The position numbers and the translations under genes are program-made. Below, one piece after another: positions 54,927-64,000 of a stretch of DNA of 64,000 bases. The notes beneath the pieces are model-generated. The model was not told the DNA's origin and searched no databases. It worked only from the letters and a program-made list of their open reading frames with translations. Numbering within the stretch: position 1 is the first letter of the stretch; the number at the start of each line of letters is the position of its first letter. Source of the stretch: Synechococcus sp. HK05 (lineage in GTDB: Bacteria; Cyanobacteriota; Cyanobacteriia; PCC-6307; Cyanobiaceae); NCBI RefSeq assembly GCF_019104765.1, contig NZ_JAHRXJ010000009.1, positions 62,001 to 126,000 of the forward strand, in the 5' to 3' direction.

Positions 54927-55603
54927 GGATCTGGGCTCGGCGGCGGCACCGGCACCGCCGGTCCATCGAGCGTGTTACTGCACAGATCCAGCACGATCCG
55001 CTGCCCCACGCTGCCTGGAGCGGGGGTGTCCCAGCCCTGCCAGGTGCCGTCGATCCGCCAGTTCTGGCGCAGGCTCGTGCATTGCACGGCCACGGCCGTG
55101 GCGGCTGAGCCCCGCAGCCCCAGATCGCTGATCGAGGGCTTCACCAGGGTGATGCGCACGCCGCCGGGGTGCAGCCGCCAGCCCGACCAATCCACGGCAG
55201 TGCTGTTGAACCATTTCCAGCGCGCTTTGCCGGAGAGCTCCCGCAGTTCGAGTTCGGCGCGATCGCGCCGCTCAGCGGGGCTCAGCAGCAGTGCGGCGGC
55301 GGCCTCAGCGCTGCTGCCCTCAGGCGGGGGTGGTGCCACGGCATCGGCAGGTGCGTTGCTGCGGGTGGAGGCGCCTGGCGCCCCAGGCAGTTTCAACACC
55401 TCGCCCACCTGCAGCAGGGTGGGATCGCTGATGCCGTTGAGGTCGATCAACGCCTGCAGGTCCACGCGATAGCGCAGGGCCAGCTGTTCCAGTGTGTCGC
55501 CCTCCACCACCGTGATGGTGCGGGGCTGGCCCCAACTGGGCCCTGCGGCGATCAGCGCCAGGCTGCAGGCCAGTGCCAGGAAGCGCTGCCGTCGCTCCAT
55601 CAC
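54923..55603 (-). CDS. Exported LysM-domain protein
   Basis: A 226-residue protein. A signal peptide (about 1-25, ending PSWGQ) is followed by one LysM domain at about 29-73 ([20 protein letters not shown], then GEVLKLP), which binds peptidoglycan-like glycans. An Ala/Pro-rich linker leads to a C-terminal beta-rich domain (about 120-210) with two Cys (VQCTSLR, LDLCSNT). No catalytic peptidase or amidase motif is visible. Start MM could use either Met. Confidence 0.8.
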   Translation of the reverse strand: MMERRQRFLALACSLALIAAGPSWGQPRTITVVEGDTLEQLALRYRVDLQALIDLNGISDPTLLQVGEVLKLPGAPGASTRSNAPADAVAPPPPEGSSAEAAAALLLSPAERRDRAELELRELSGKARWKWFNSTAVDWSGWRLHPGGVRITLVKPSISDLGLRGSAATAVAVQCTSLRQNWRIDGTWQGWDTPAPGSVGQRIVLDLCSNTLDGPAVPVPPPSPDP

Positions 55604-55664
55604 CCCAGGGATCTCGGCGGAACCTTAAGGGAACACTCCCAGTAGTGCTGTTGCGAATCAGGCC

Positions 55665-57665
55665 ATGGGTGCGGTGGGTCTGGGCGTTCTGTTGCTGGCG
55701 CTGGCGATCGGTGTGTTGCCGCTGAGCGGGCCGCTCAAGCTCGGCTTGCTCGGGGCGCTGCTCCTGGCGGTGGTGCTTGGGCTGAGGCGCCGGCCGCGCC
55801 TGCTGGTGCTGTTGTTGCTGGTGCTGCCGCTGAGTTGCGGCCGTGGTGTGCTCGGCCAGCCCCACCAAGCTCCCTCCGATCCGGTGCATCGCTTGGCGGG
55901 CTCGGCGCGTGAGCCGGTTACCCTCACCGCCCAGCTGCTGGAGGATCCACGGCCTGATCCCAGCGGGCAGCGCTGCCGGGCTCTGGCCCAGTTGCCTGGT
56001 GGTCGCAGTGAGCTTCAGTTCAGCCCTTGCCCGGCTGTGCGCATGGGGTGGCGGCTGCAGCTTGATGGCATGCTGCGCAAGCTGCCGCCAGCGCCCCATC
56101 CGCTGCTCTCCGGTTCAGCCGAGCGCCTGCAGCGCCGCGAAGCCTGGACGGCATTGGATGTGCAGCAGTGGCAGGTGTTGCAGCGGGCGCCAACCCCCAT
56201 TGCCGACCTTCGGCGCCAGATCGGGCTGGCGTTGCGCCAGGCGGGGGGTGAACGGGCCGGTGGGGTGCTCTCTGCGCTGGTGCTCGGCAGTGCCGTGAGC
56301 CCCTTGCCGCAGGAGGTGCGGGAGGCGTTTCGGGCGGCGGGTTTGTCCCATGCGTTGGCGGCGAGCGGATTTCATCTGAGCGTGTTGCTCGGTGCGGTGC
56401 TGGTGATCGCTCGGCCTTTGCCGGCGGCCCTGCGCTGGGCGTTAGCCCTTGGCGCGATGGGGATCTTCCTGTTGCTGGCTGGTGCGCAGCCCTCGGTGGT
56501 GCGAGCTGTGTTGATGGGAGCGGTGGCCTTTGGTCTGCAGGAATGCGGCCGGCGCAGTCGTCCCCTTTCGGTGTTGTTGCTGTGCCTGCTGGTGATGCTG
56601 CTGTTGCGGCCGGCCTGGTTGCTTGATGTGGGCTTTCAGCTCAGTGCGGCCGCCACGGCGGGTTTGATCCTCACGGCCCGGCCGCTGGAGCAGCAGTTGA
56701 GAGGCGTTGCCCCCGCCTGGGCTGCTGCTGCGATGGCGGTGCCGGTGGCGGCCTCGCTGTGGACGATTCCGTTGCAGTTGCTCCATTTCGGTGCGCTGCC
56801 CCTCTACGCCGTGCCCGCCAACCTGCTGGTGGGGCCGCTGCTCACGCCGCTCACCCTGGGGGCGATGGCGATGGCGGCTCTGGCGTTGCTCTGCCCGCCG
56901 TTGATGACGGCCCTCGGTTGGTTGTTGGTGCCGGTGGCGCACGTGCTGGTGTGGCTGGTGCGTCAGCTGGCGGCGCTGCCCTTGGCTCAGTGTCAGCTGG
57001 GCCGTCTGTCGCCCTGGCTGGCGCTGGCCTCGGCGCTGGGCCTTTTGCCTTGGTTGGTGCCGCAGCTGCGCCGCTGGCGCCTGTGGGCTGCGCTGCTGTT
57101 GGGGTGTGTGGCGGCTGCGCAGTTCCACTTGCTCCGTGCTGATCAGCTGCTGTTGGTGGAGGACGGCAGCCGCCAGTGGTTGTTGGCACGCCATGGCGGA
57201 CGGGCGGCGCTGATCAGCCGCCGCGCGGATGGCCTCAGCTGCAGCCGCGGGGCGCAGCTGGCCCAGGGGCTGGGGGTGCAGCGCTTCGATTGGGTGCTGT
57301 CGTTGGACGCGCTTCCGCCAGAGCCCCCTGCCTGTTGGGCGGCGCTGACGCCCACCCTGTTGGCTGGTCAGAACGGCAGTCCGCCCTTGGCTCGCGGTCA
57401 GCGGTTGCAGAGCGCGGGGCTGGCGGTGGAGGCCGTGTCGGACACCAGTCAGGCCCTGCTGCTGGCCGCCGGTCGCTGGCGCTGGGGATTGCTGCCCGAT
57501 CGCCAGGCCTGGTGGAGCTGGCGCGAGCAGCCTGGGCTTGCGGTGGATGGGTTGTGGCTGGGGTTTCGGCCCCGGCCCGCTGAGCAAGCTGCCTTGCCCG
57601 CGCTGCCGCCCGCGCGGCTCTGGTGGCCGCCTGCCGGTTCAGCCAGCGGTTGGCGTCAGGCCTGA
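55665..57665 (+). CDS. comEC: ComEC/Rec2-family DNA-uptake channel protein
   Basis: A 666-residue membrane protein. After three N-terminal helices comes a beta-rich domain (about 85-165) with a Cys pair (GQRCRAL and FSPCPAV), then the Competence domain with LGSAVSPLPQEVREAFRAAGLSHALAASGFHLSVLLG and many helices to about residue 480. The C-terminal part (about 485-666) is in the position of the metallo-beta-lactamase domain, but no HxHxDH or related metal ligands are seen. ComEC translocates single-stranded DNA through the inner membrane. Confidence 0.85.
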   Translation: MGAVGLGVLLLALAIGVLPLSGPLKLGLLGALLLAVVLGLRRRPRLLVLLLLVLPLSCGRGVLGQPHQAPSDPVHRLAGSAREPVTLTAQLLEDPRPDPSGQRCRALAQLPGGRSELQFSPCPAVRMGWRLQLDGMLRKLPPAPHPLLSGSAERLQRREAWTALDVQQWQVLQRAPTPIADLRRQIGLALRQAGGERAGGVLSALVLGSAVSPLPQEVREAFRAAGLSHALAASGFHLSVLLGAVLVIARPLPAALRWALALGAMGIFLLLAGAQPSVVRAVLMGAVAFGLQECGRRSRPLSVLLLCLLVMLLLRPAWLLDVGFQLSAAATAGLILTARPLEQQLRGVAPAWAAAAMAVPVAASLWTIPLQLLHFGALPLYAVPANLLVGPLLTPLTLGAMAMAALALLCPPLMTALGWLLVPVAHVLVWLVRQLAALPLAQCQLGRLSPWLALASALGLLPWLVPQLRRWRLWAALLLGCVAAAQFHLLRADQLLLVEDGSRQWLLARHGGRAALISRRADGLSCSRGAQLAQGLGVQRFDWVLSLDALPPEPPACWAALTPTLLAGQNGSPPLARGQRLQSAGLAVEAVSDTSQALLLAAGRWRWGLLPDRQAWWSWREQPGLAVDGLWLGFRPRPAEQAALPALPPARLWWPPAGSASGWRQA

Positions 57666-57701
57666 GCCGGCACCCTGGTCTCTACACTGCATCGGTCGCC
57701 T

Positions 57702-57786
57702 GGAGAGGTGGCTGAGTGGTCGAAAGCGAACGACTCGAAATCGTTTGAAGGGCAACCTTCCGTGGGTTCGAATCCCACCCTCTCCG
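57702..57786 (+). tRNA. tRNA-Ser(CGA)
   Basis: 85 nt. Acceptor GGAGAGG (57702-57708) pairs with CCTCTCC (57779-57785), discriminator G 57786. Anticodon stem AACGA/TCGTT encloses CTCGAAA with anticodon CGA for UCG codons. A long variable arm precedes a T-arm with GGTTCGAATCC. CCA is not encoded. A terminator follows 32 bp later. Confidence 0.96.
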
Positions 57787-57817
57787 TATTTAGAAGGTCT
57801 GGTGAAGACCATCGAAG

Positions 57818-57848
57818 TCCCACTTCCCTTGCGGTGGTGGGATTTTTT
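57818..57848 (+). terminator. Rho-independent terminator after tRNA-Ser
   Basis: TCCCAC (57818-57823) pairs with GTGGGA (57837-57842) around a 13-nt loop, followed by TTTTTT (57843-57848). It is 32 bp past the tRNA and oriented with it. Confidence 0.82.
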
Positions 57849-57995
57849 CTGGGTGCCCAGTGCTGGTTGGTTCTCTTGATCCGGGAAGAGTCGACCAGTG
57901 TGTTGTTGGATTGCCGAGAGGCTCCTGCTCGCGGCATACATGCTCAGTTAAACCCGATTGATGATCGAGTGGCGCATCTGTATCTCATTCGCTAT
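57849..57995. other. Intergenic stretch between tRNA-Ser terminator and a small membrane gene
   Basis: About 147 bp with no convincing frame, repeat or RNA fold seen. It is bounded by the terminator and by the stop of the minus-strand gene at 57996. Only convergent ends meet here, so no promoter is expected. Confidence 0.4.
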
Positions 57996-58202
57996 CTAAA
58001 TCTGCTCCAGCCTGCTCCAGCTCGATGACGCTGCCCGTTGATCCTTTTGCCAGATTCGCTCCAGCGACTGCCTGAAGCGTTCAGGGTTGGATTGTGCTTG
58101 GGCCATGTGTTGGCGGAACACACGGGTGAGCCGCCAGACCTTCAAGCCAGCAGCAAGGGCAAACACCGCCCAGGGACCCAGCATCCAGAGGGGATGGGCC
58201 AT
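57996..58202 (-). CDS. Small membrane protein (68 aa), unknown function
   Basis: A 68-residue protein with one N-terminal hydrophobic segment (WMLGPWAVFALAAGLKVW) then a basic, Gln/Arg-rich amphipathic tail with LERIWQKDQRAA. No family recognised. The start overlaps the upstream gene's stop (TGATG), so both are probably expressed together. Confidence 0.55.
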   Translation of the reverse strand: MAHPLWMLGPWAVFALAAGLKVWRLTRVFRQHMAQAQSNPERFRQSLERIWQKDQRAASSSWSRLEQI

Positions 58203-58444
58203 CAGCTGTGGAATAACAGCACCAGGCCTCGGCTCACTTGGTGGAATTCGCGCTCCTCACGGCTGAGGTCGAGACCCACCTGCAGCCCTTCTTCCAGGGC
58301 GTTGTCGAACGGCGGCGGCGTCGGGGGCTGGCCATCGGTCCACAGCGCAGCGATGCCCACCGGGGTGGCGTGCCAGACAAATCGCTGGGTGATCCCGATG
58401 GAGGGTTCGTCGAGGGCGTCTTCCAGGAGCTCGTGGATTGCCAT
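58202..58444 (-). CDS. Small conserved-looking protein (80 aa), unknown function
   Basis: An 80-residue soluble protein: MAIHELLEDALDEPSIGITQ, a Trp/His-bearing middle (FVWHATPVGIAAL) and the acidic LEEGLQVGLDLSREEREFHQ. No known family. It overlaps the next gene by one base, and is divergent from the glycosyltransferase gene across 116 bp that contains an inverted repeat GCGGCC-TTAGCTT-GGCCGC (58541-58559) just before the other start. Confidence 0.55.
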   Translation of the reverse strand: MAIHELLEDALDEPSIGITQRFVWHATPVGIAALWTDGQPPTPPPFDNALEEGLQVGLDLSREEREFHQVSRGLVLLFHS

Positions 58445-58560
58445 GGCAAAGGGGCTCTGGCGTCAGCATCGAGATTTGCCGCTCCAGACGCAATCAGCTG
58501 ACAGTTTTTGTGACCTGCTGAGCAATCCTTCTTCAACTTTGCGGCCTTAGCTTGGCCGCG

Positions 58561-59757
58561 ATGGCATCTCTCCCTGGCCCCGCCGCGCTCGTGCACGAGT
58601 GGTTCACCCCTCGCTCGGTGGGCGGGGCGGAGTTGGTGGTGCAACAGCTTGATGCCCTGCTCGGGCAGCCCCAGCTGGCCGCCCTGGTGGATGGTGAGAG
58701 TGCACGCCCCGAAAGCTGGCTGGCAGGCCGCTCGATCCACACCTCGTTTGTGCAGCACCTGCCTTGGGGCGTGAGCCATGTGCAGCAATACCTGCCGCTG
58801 CTGCCGCTGGCGATCGAGCAGCTCGACCTGGCGCCGTATCCCCTGGTGATCAGCAGCAGTCACCTGGTGGCCAAGGGCGTGCTCACGAGCCCGGATCAGT
58901 GCCATCTGAGCTACGTGCACACCCCCGTGCGCTACGCCTGGGATCAGATGCACGCCTATCTGCGCCAATCGGCCCTGGCGCGCCGGGGCCTCTCACCCTT
59001 GATTCGCTGGCAGTTGCATCGCCTGCGCCAGTGGGATGTGCTGAGTGCCCAGCGGCCCGATGCCCTGATCGCCAACTCCCGCTTCACGGCGGCTCGCATC
59101 CGCCGCTACTGGGGCCGTTCCTCCACCGTGGTGCATCCGCCGGTGGCGGTGGAGCGGTTCCGCTGGGATCAGCCTCGCAGCGATGTGTATCTCTGCTTGT
59201 GCCGCCTGGTGCCCTACAAACGGGTGGATCTGGTGGTGCAGGCGTTCAACGCCACCGGATTGCCGTTGGTGCTGATTGGCGATGGCCCGGAGCGGCAGCG
59301 TCTCGAGGCGATGGCCGGCCCCAATGTGCGGCTGCTAGGCCGCTTGCCGCAGGAGCAGGTGAATGAATGGCTCGCCACCTGCCGTGCCTATGTGTATGCC
59401 GGGTTGGAGGATTTCGGGATTGCGCCGGTGGAGGCCATGGCCTCGGGCGCACCGGTGATCGGCCTTGGCCAAGGTGGCCTGCTCGACAGCGTGCGTTGCC
59501 TGAGCAGCGGCTGTGAGTCCCCCACCGGCTTGCTGTTCCCCCAGCAATCGCTGCCGTCGTTGGTGGCGGCCCTGGAGCATTTCGAGGCCAATCGGCTGTG
59601 GGCACAGCTGCCTGCGGCCGCCTTGCGTCAGTGGGCCGAGCGCTTCAGCCCGCAGCGGTTCCGCCAGCGCTCCCAAGCCTTGATCGAGCAGGTGTGGAGC
59701 CGGCACCAGCGCCACCTGGCTCAACGGGGCCGAGCCATGTCTGTGCCTCTGGGGTGA
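58561..59757 (+). CDS. Family-4-type glycosyltransferase (GT-B)
   Basis: A 398-residue glycosyltransferase from ATG 58561. N-terminal ALVHEWFTPRSVGGAELVVQQL, central IANSRFTAARIRRYWGRSS and HPPVAVERF, then LCRLVPYKRVDLVVQAF, LIGDGPERQRLEAMAG and EDFGIAPVEAMASGAPVIGL are the donor-binding GT4 motifs. It should add a sugar to a lipid-linked exopolysaccharide or O-antigen unit. The hairpin GCGGCC/GGCCGC ends one base before the start, over the ribosome-binding region. Followed after 42 bp by the sugar transferase. Confidence 0.88.
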   Translation: MASLPGPAALVHEWFTPRSVGGAELVVQQLDALLGQPQLAALVDGESARPESWLAGRSIHTSFVQHLPWGVSHVQQYLPLLPLAIEQLDLAPYPLVISSSHLVAKGVLTSPDQCHLSYVHTPVRYAWDQMHAYLRQSALARRGLSPLIRWQLHRLRQWDVLSAQRPDALIANSRFTAARIRRYWGRSSTVVHPPVAVERFRWDQPRSDVYLCLCRLVPYKRVDLVVQAFNATGLPLVLIGDGPERQRLEAMAGPNVRLLGRLPQEQVNEWLATCRAYVYAGLEDFGIAPVEAMASGAPVIGLGQGGLLDSVRCLSSGCESPTGLLFPQQSLPSLVAALEHFEANRLWAQLPAAALRQWAERFSPQRFRQRSQALIEQVWSRHQRHLAQRGRAMSVPLG

Positions 59758-59799
59758 GTGACCGCCGCCTGCGGGCCTCTGGAGCGGCGCACTTCTTTA

Positions 59800-60513
59800 A
59801 TGAAGCCACTGTGCACTCTGAGCGCCCGGCATTTGTCCTCTGCCTCCATCCCGGCTGAGTCCACGGCCAGCAGCTTGCTGGCGGCTCAGTCGCTGCGTGG
59901 GCGTGTGCTGAAGCGGGGCGGCGACATTGTGTTTTCGCTCTTGGTGCTCAGCCTCGGCTCGCCGCTGTTTCTGCTGTTGGCGGTGCTGGTGAAGCTGAGC
60001 TCCCGGGGCTCGATCTTTTATTGCCAGCGCCGGATCGGTCGCGGCTACAAGGGCTTTGGTTGCCTGAAGTTCCGCACGATGCGGCGTGATGCCGATCGGG
60101 TGCTGGAGGCGATGTTGGAGGCCGATCCGACGCTGCGGGCCGAGTTTGAGCGGGATCACAAGCTCAAGCGTGATCCGCGCATCACGCCCCTCGGCAAATT
60201 TCTGCGCCGCTCCAGCCTGGATGAACTGCCCCAGTTCATCAACGTGCTGCGGGGCGAAATGAGCGTGGTGGGGCCCCGGCCGATCGTGTGGGATGAACTG
60301 CGCCGCTACGGCCGCAACATGGATGAAGTGCTCTCGGTGCGGCCTGGTCTGACGGGCCTCTGGCAGGTGTCGGGGCGCAACAACCTCACCTACCGCACGC
60401 GCGTGCGCCTCGATCTCACCTATGTGCGCCACCGCAGCTTTTGGCTGGATCTCGGCATCGTGCTGCGCACCATCGGTGTGGTGCTGTTGCCGATGGATCG
60501 CGGCGCCTATTGA
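59800..60513 (+). CDS. Polyprenyl-phosphate sugar-1-phosphate transferase (WcaJ/PssY-like)
   Basis: A 237-residue membrane protein from ATG 59800. After a short start comes RVLKRGGDIVFSLLVLSL with the first helix, then GRGYKGFGCLKFRTMRRDA, FLRRSSLDELPQFINVLRGEMSVVGPRP and GLTGLWQVSGRNNLTY, the hallmarks of bacterial sugar transferases. It links the first sugar phosphate to undecaprenyl phosphate for exopolysaccharide. A GTG at 59758 adds 14 residues. Its 3' end overlaps the cobD gene by 7 bp. Confidence 0.9.
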   Translation: MKPLCTLSARHLSSASIPAESTASSLLAAQSLRGRVLKRGGDIVFSLLVLSLGSPLFLLLAVLVKLSSRGSIFYCQRRIGRGYKGFGCLKFRTMRRDADRVLEAMLEADPTLRAEFERDHKLKRDPRITPLGKFLRRSSLDELPQFINVLRGEMSVVGPRPIVWDELRRYGRNMDEVLSVRPGLTGLWQVSGRNNLTYRTRVRLDLTYVRHRSFWLDLGIVLRTIGVVLLPMDRGAY

Positions 60514-61559
60514 GCGGCGTTGAGGCCTGCTCCGAGGGCCAGGCCGGTCGCTAACCAAAGCGCTTCCAGCCTCAGGCTCAGCTGCAGGATGCGTTGCACG
60601 GAAGAACGGCTCGCTGGCGGGCAGCTCTGTGCCAGGAGCGGTTTGGGTTTGAGGGTGTCGCCGTAGCGGTTCAGCCCTCCCAGCTGCACGCCGGCGGCAT
60701 GGGCATAGGCCGCCTGCGATACACCGGCATTGGGGGAAGGATCAGAAGCGCCATCCTGCAGGGCGGCTTGCAGCAGGGGAATGCAGCGTGTTGCGGCGCT
60801 GGTGCCGGCGACCAGCGGCAGGCTCAAGGCCACCAGCCGGCAGGGCAGCCACACCAGCAGGTCATCGAGCCGGGCCCCGGCGGTGCCGAGCCAGTTGAGC
60901 CGGCCAACGCGATAGCCCAGCATCGAATCGAGCGTGCTCGCGGCTTTGAAGCCCCAGGCCAGGCACAGCGGCCCAGGCCCTGCCGTGAGCCCGATGCTCC
61001 AGAGCGCCGCTCCCACCAGCATCCAGAACAGGGGGGCAAAGAGCCCATCCACCGCGTTTTCGCTGGCGGTTTCGGCCGCGGCTCTCAGGATCTCTGGGGC
61101 GCTGAGCTCGCTGGTGTTGCGCCCCACAATCCAGCTCAGGGCGCAGCGCGCTGGCTGGAGATCCGCATCAATGGCATCCAGCACGCCGCGCACGGCCTGC
61201 TCCAGGCTGCGGCCCGCCAGGGCGCTGGCTAGGGCGATCCAAAGCAGCAACAGCCCTGCGGGCTGTGCATCGGGCAGCGCTCTGCCCAGAGCCCATTGCT
61301 CCAGCAGCCAGCCGGCGCCGCCGCTGCTGCCCACGAGCAGCAGCGTGATCACGCCACCGGCCAGGCGCAGCGCCAGCGGCCGATCGCCGGCCCAGTGCTC
61401 CGCTAGCCGGCGCAGCCGGCTGATGCACCAGCCCATCACCACCACCGGGTGCAGGCACCAGCGCGGATCGCCCACCAGCCGATCCAGCCCCGCCGCGGCG
61501 ATCACCAACAAAAAAGGGTGGATCCCCGTGAAGGAATCCACCCCAGAAGCGAATGCCAA
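60507..61559 (-). CDS. cobD: Adenosylcobinamide-phosphate synthase (CbiB/CobD)
   Basis: A 350-residue membrane protein of the CbiB/CobD family. VIAAAGLDRLVGDPRWCLHPVVVMGW is the N-terminal motif, IVGRNTSELSAPEILRAAAETASENAVDG and NAGVSQAAYAHAAGVQLGG are the characteristic blocks. It attaches the aminopropanol arm to adenosylcobyric acid in cobalamin (pseudocobalamin) synthesis. It starts 8 bp after the ilvC stop and is the last gene of the likely clpR-clpP3-ilvC-cobD operon. Confidence 0.94.
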   Translation of the reverse strand: MAFASGVDSFTGIHPFLLVIAAAGLDRLVGDPRWCLHPVVVMGWCISRLRRLAEHWAGDRPLALRLAGGVITLLLVGSSGGAGWLLEQWALGRALPDAQPAGLLLLWIALASALAGRSLEQAVRGVLDAIDADLQPARCALSWIVGRNTSELSAPEILRAAAETASENAVDGLFAPLFWMLVGAALWSIGLTAGPGPLCLAWGFKAASTLDSMLGYRVGRLNWLGTAGARLDDLLVWLPCRLVALSLPLVAGTSAATRCIPLLQAALQDGASDPSPNAGVSQAAYAHAAGVQLGGLNRYGDTLKPKPLLAQSCPPASRSSVQRILQLSLRLEALWLATGLALGAGLNAAQ

Positions 61560-61567
61560 GGCCTGGA

Positions 61568-62599
<1,032 letters not shown>

Positions 62600-62624
62600 T
62601 TACGAAAGCGCCTGCCGCTGCCCC

Positions 62625-63227
62625 TCAGGCCTCGCTGGGATGGGCAATCACGCGGTCGATCAAGCCGTAGTTCTTGGCTTCCTCGGCACTGAGGAAGTAG
62701 TCGCGGTCGGTGTCCTTCTCGATCTTGGCCAGCTCCTGGCCGGTCATCTCCGCCATGCTCTTGTTGAGCATGTCCTTGATGCGCAGGATTTCGCGGGCCT
62801 CAATCTCGATGTCGCTGGCTTGGCGCTGAGCCGTGCCGCCCAGGGGCTGGTGGATCATGATCCGGCTGTGGGGCAGAGCCAGCCGCTTGCCCTTGGTGCC
62901 GGCGCCGAGCAAGAAAGCACCCATCGAGGCAGCCAGACCCACGCAGATGGTCACCACATCGCTCTTCACGTATTGGATGGTGTCGTAGATCGCCAGACCG
63001 GCGGTCACCGAGCCACCCGGTGAGTTGATGTAGAGGTAGATCGGCTTGGAGTTGTCCTCCGAGTCGAGGTAGAGCATCTGCGCTACCAGGCTGTTGGCAA
63101 TGGCGTCGTTCACCTCGGAGCCCAGGAACAGGATCCGCTCCACGCCCAGGCGCGTGTAGATGTCAACCCAACGCTCGTACTGGCTGCCGGGCAGGCGGTA
63201 GGGAACGCTGGGGGTGCCGATGGGCAT
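62625..63227 (-). CDS. clpP: ATP-dependent Clp protease proteolytic subunit ClpP (ClpP3-type)
   Basis: A 200-residue serine protease. The catalytic Ser is in [11 protein letters not shown], the His in [11 protein letters not shown] and the Asp in [12 protein letters not shown]. It forms a mixed ring with ClpR. The order clpR, clpP3 on one strand, 72 bp apart, is that of the cyanobacterial clpP3-clpR operon. Confidence 0.96.
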   Translation of the reverse strand: MPIGTPSVPYRLPGSQYERWVDIYTRLGVERILFLGSEVNDAIANSLVAQMLYLDSEDNSKPIYLYINSPGGSVTAGLAIYDTIQYVKSDVVTICVGLAASMGAFLLGAGTKGKRLALPHSRIMIHQPLGGTAQRQASDIEIEAREILRIKDMLNKSMAEMTGQELAKIEKDTDRDYFLSAEEAKNYGLIDRVIAHPSEA

Positions 63228-63299
63228 GGCGGATGCGGGGGTGGCCGGTGGGTTGAAGTGAGGGGTGAGATCTAGGCCGCCGTTGGGGCCCAGCCGGTT

Positions 63300-63995
63300 T
63301 CAGCTGATACCGGGATTGCCGGGGCTCACGCCGGCGCCGGCCGGTAGTTGGCTCGGAAGCTTTTGGCTGGTGAGCACCCGATCGATCAGGCCGTACTCCA
63401 CAGCTTCATCGGCCGTGAGGTAGGTCATGCGGTCGGAGTCTTTCGCCAGCTGCTCCACGCTGCGGCCGGTGTTGGCCGAGAGCATTTCGAGCATGGTCTG
63501 CTTGTTGTGCAGCACCTCTTTGGCCCGGATCTGGATGTCGCTGGCCTGGCCGCGGGCGCCGCTGCGGGGCTGGTGCAGCACGATCGAGGCGTGGGGCAGG
63601 GCGGCGCGATGGCCCTTGGTGCCGGCGCTGAGGATCATCGCCGCGGTGCCCATGGCCTGGCCGATGCAGATGGTGTGCACCGGGGGCTTCACGTAGCGGA
63701 TCGTGTCGGCGATGGCGAAAGCCTCGGTTTCAAAGCCGATGGCATCGCCGGAGTACCAGCTGGTGCCGGTGGAGTTGATGTAGAAGAAGATCGGCTTCTC
63801 CGGGTTGTCAAACTCCAGATACAGCAGCTGGGCAATGATCAGCTCGGTCACGTCGATGCCCATCTGACGCTTGGCATCGTCGTCGCTGAAGAGCGGCAGC
63901 CCCAGATACACGATCCGCTCCTTCAGCAGCAGTGAGGGCAGATCGGGCGGTGGGGTGCGCATCACGGCGGAATCGCCGTAGTAGGGAGCTGACAC
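63300..63995 (-). CDS. clpR: ClpR, catalytically inactive ClpP paralogue
   Basis: A 231-residue ClpP-fold protein. The segment aligned with the catalytic Ser reads IGQAMGTAAMIL, where Ser is replaced by Gly, and the position of the catalytic Asp (RDYF in ClpP) reads RMTY, so Asp is replaced by Met. The His (VLHQPRSG) remains. It carries the ClpR-specific insert STGTSWYSGDAIGFETEAF. ClpR occupies sites in the ClpP3/R ring without cutting. Confidence 0.94.
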   Translation of the reverse strand: MSAPYYGDSAVMRTPPPDLPSLLLKERIVYLGLPLFSDDDAKRQMGIDVTELIIAQLLYLEFDNPEKPIFFYINSTGTSWYSGDAIGFETEAFAIADTIRYVKPPVHTICIGQAMGTAAMILSAGTKGHRAALPHASIVLHQPRSGARGQASDIQIRAKEVLHNKQTMLEMLSANTGRSVEQLAKDSDRMTYLTADEAVEYGLIDRVLTSQKLPSQLPAGAGVSPGNPGIS

Positions 63996-64000
63996 CGACA

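Overview
The window comes from a GC-rich picocyanobacterium of the Cyanobium/Synechococcus (alpha-cyanobacterial) type. It carries photosynthesis genes (psbX, a high-light-inducible protein, ycf66, chlG, a menG-type methyltransferase), a cyanobacterial clpR-clpP3 pair, and above all a circularly permuted two-piece tmRNA gene whose tag reads ANNIVRFSRQTAPVAA, the arrangement known from marine and freshwater picocyanobacteria. Genes are tightly packed on both strands. No insertion sequence, prophage, rRNA operon or CRISPR array was seen.

Layout. 1-9.05 kb: ComM (partial), HIT protein, ABCD-type ABC transporter, Hli protein, two beta-propeller-like lipoproteins, Ycf66, PsbX, YggT, AccC, tRNA-Leu(GAG), an LpxB-related protein and MsrB. 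9.05-17.1 kb: PRC-barrel protein and SMC, a DUF883/holin-like membrane pair, a CPA-type antiporter and a THUMP methyltransferase. 17.15-21.7 kb: permuted ssrA, an RTX-repeat protein, YbjQ-type protein, Nif11-domain protein, thioredoxin-like protein, DnaJ-type chaperone, tRNA-Arg(UCU) and an HTH protein. 21.7-33.7 kb: LapA-like protein, RsmI, CysQ, PNPase, S14, RseP, malate:quinone oxidoreductase, SerRS, NifU-type scaffold, SMR transporter, LepA and a DUF1400 protein.

33.7-45.2 kb is the accessory-looking part. Two convergent minor-pilin cassettes share the same gene order (PilX-like, PilV-like, FimT/GspH-like, PilW-like). One is compact, GC-rich and partly degenerate in its prepilin cleavage sites. 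The other is AT-richer, begins with a major-type pilin, includes a 598-residue cysteine-rich PilX-like protein with an EF-hand loop, and ends in a lipoprotein. Next come a sensor kinase, a secreted DUF1400 alpha/beta hydrolase and two response regulators. ComEC lies 10-15 kb further on, so a link of these pili to DNA uptake is plausible but not shown.

45.2-64 kb: a lone DppC-type permease, TrmH, an alkyltransferase-like protein overlapping rsmB, an operon of DUF2862-chlG-class A PBP, hisF, a small membrane protein, menG, glyQ, a LysM protein, a ComEC with a degenerate C-terminal domain, tRNA-Ser(CGA), a glycosyltransferase plus a polyprenyl-phosphate sugar transferase, and the likely operon clpR-clpP3-ilvC-cobD.

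The most interesting sequence-level observations are the paired minor-pilin cassettes (including one pilin whose reading frame starts exactly at the mature +1 position), the pnp leader whose GTG start codon lies inside a perfect inverted repeat, the permuted tmRNA, and the ComEC lacking metal-binding motifs.
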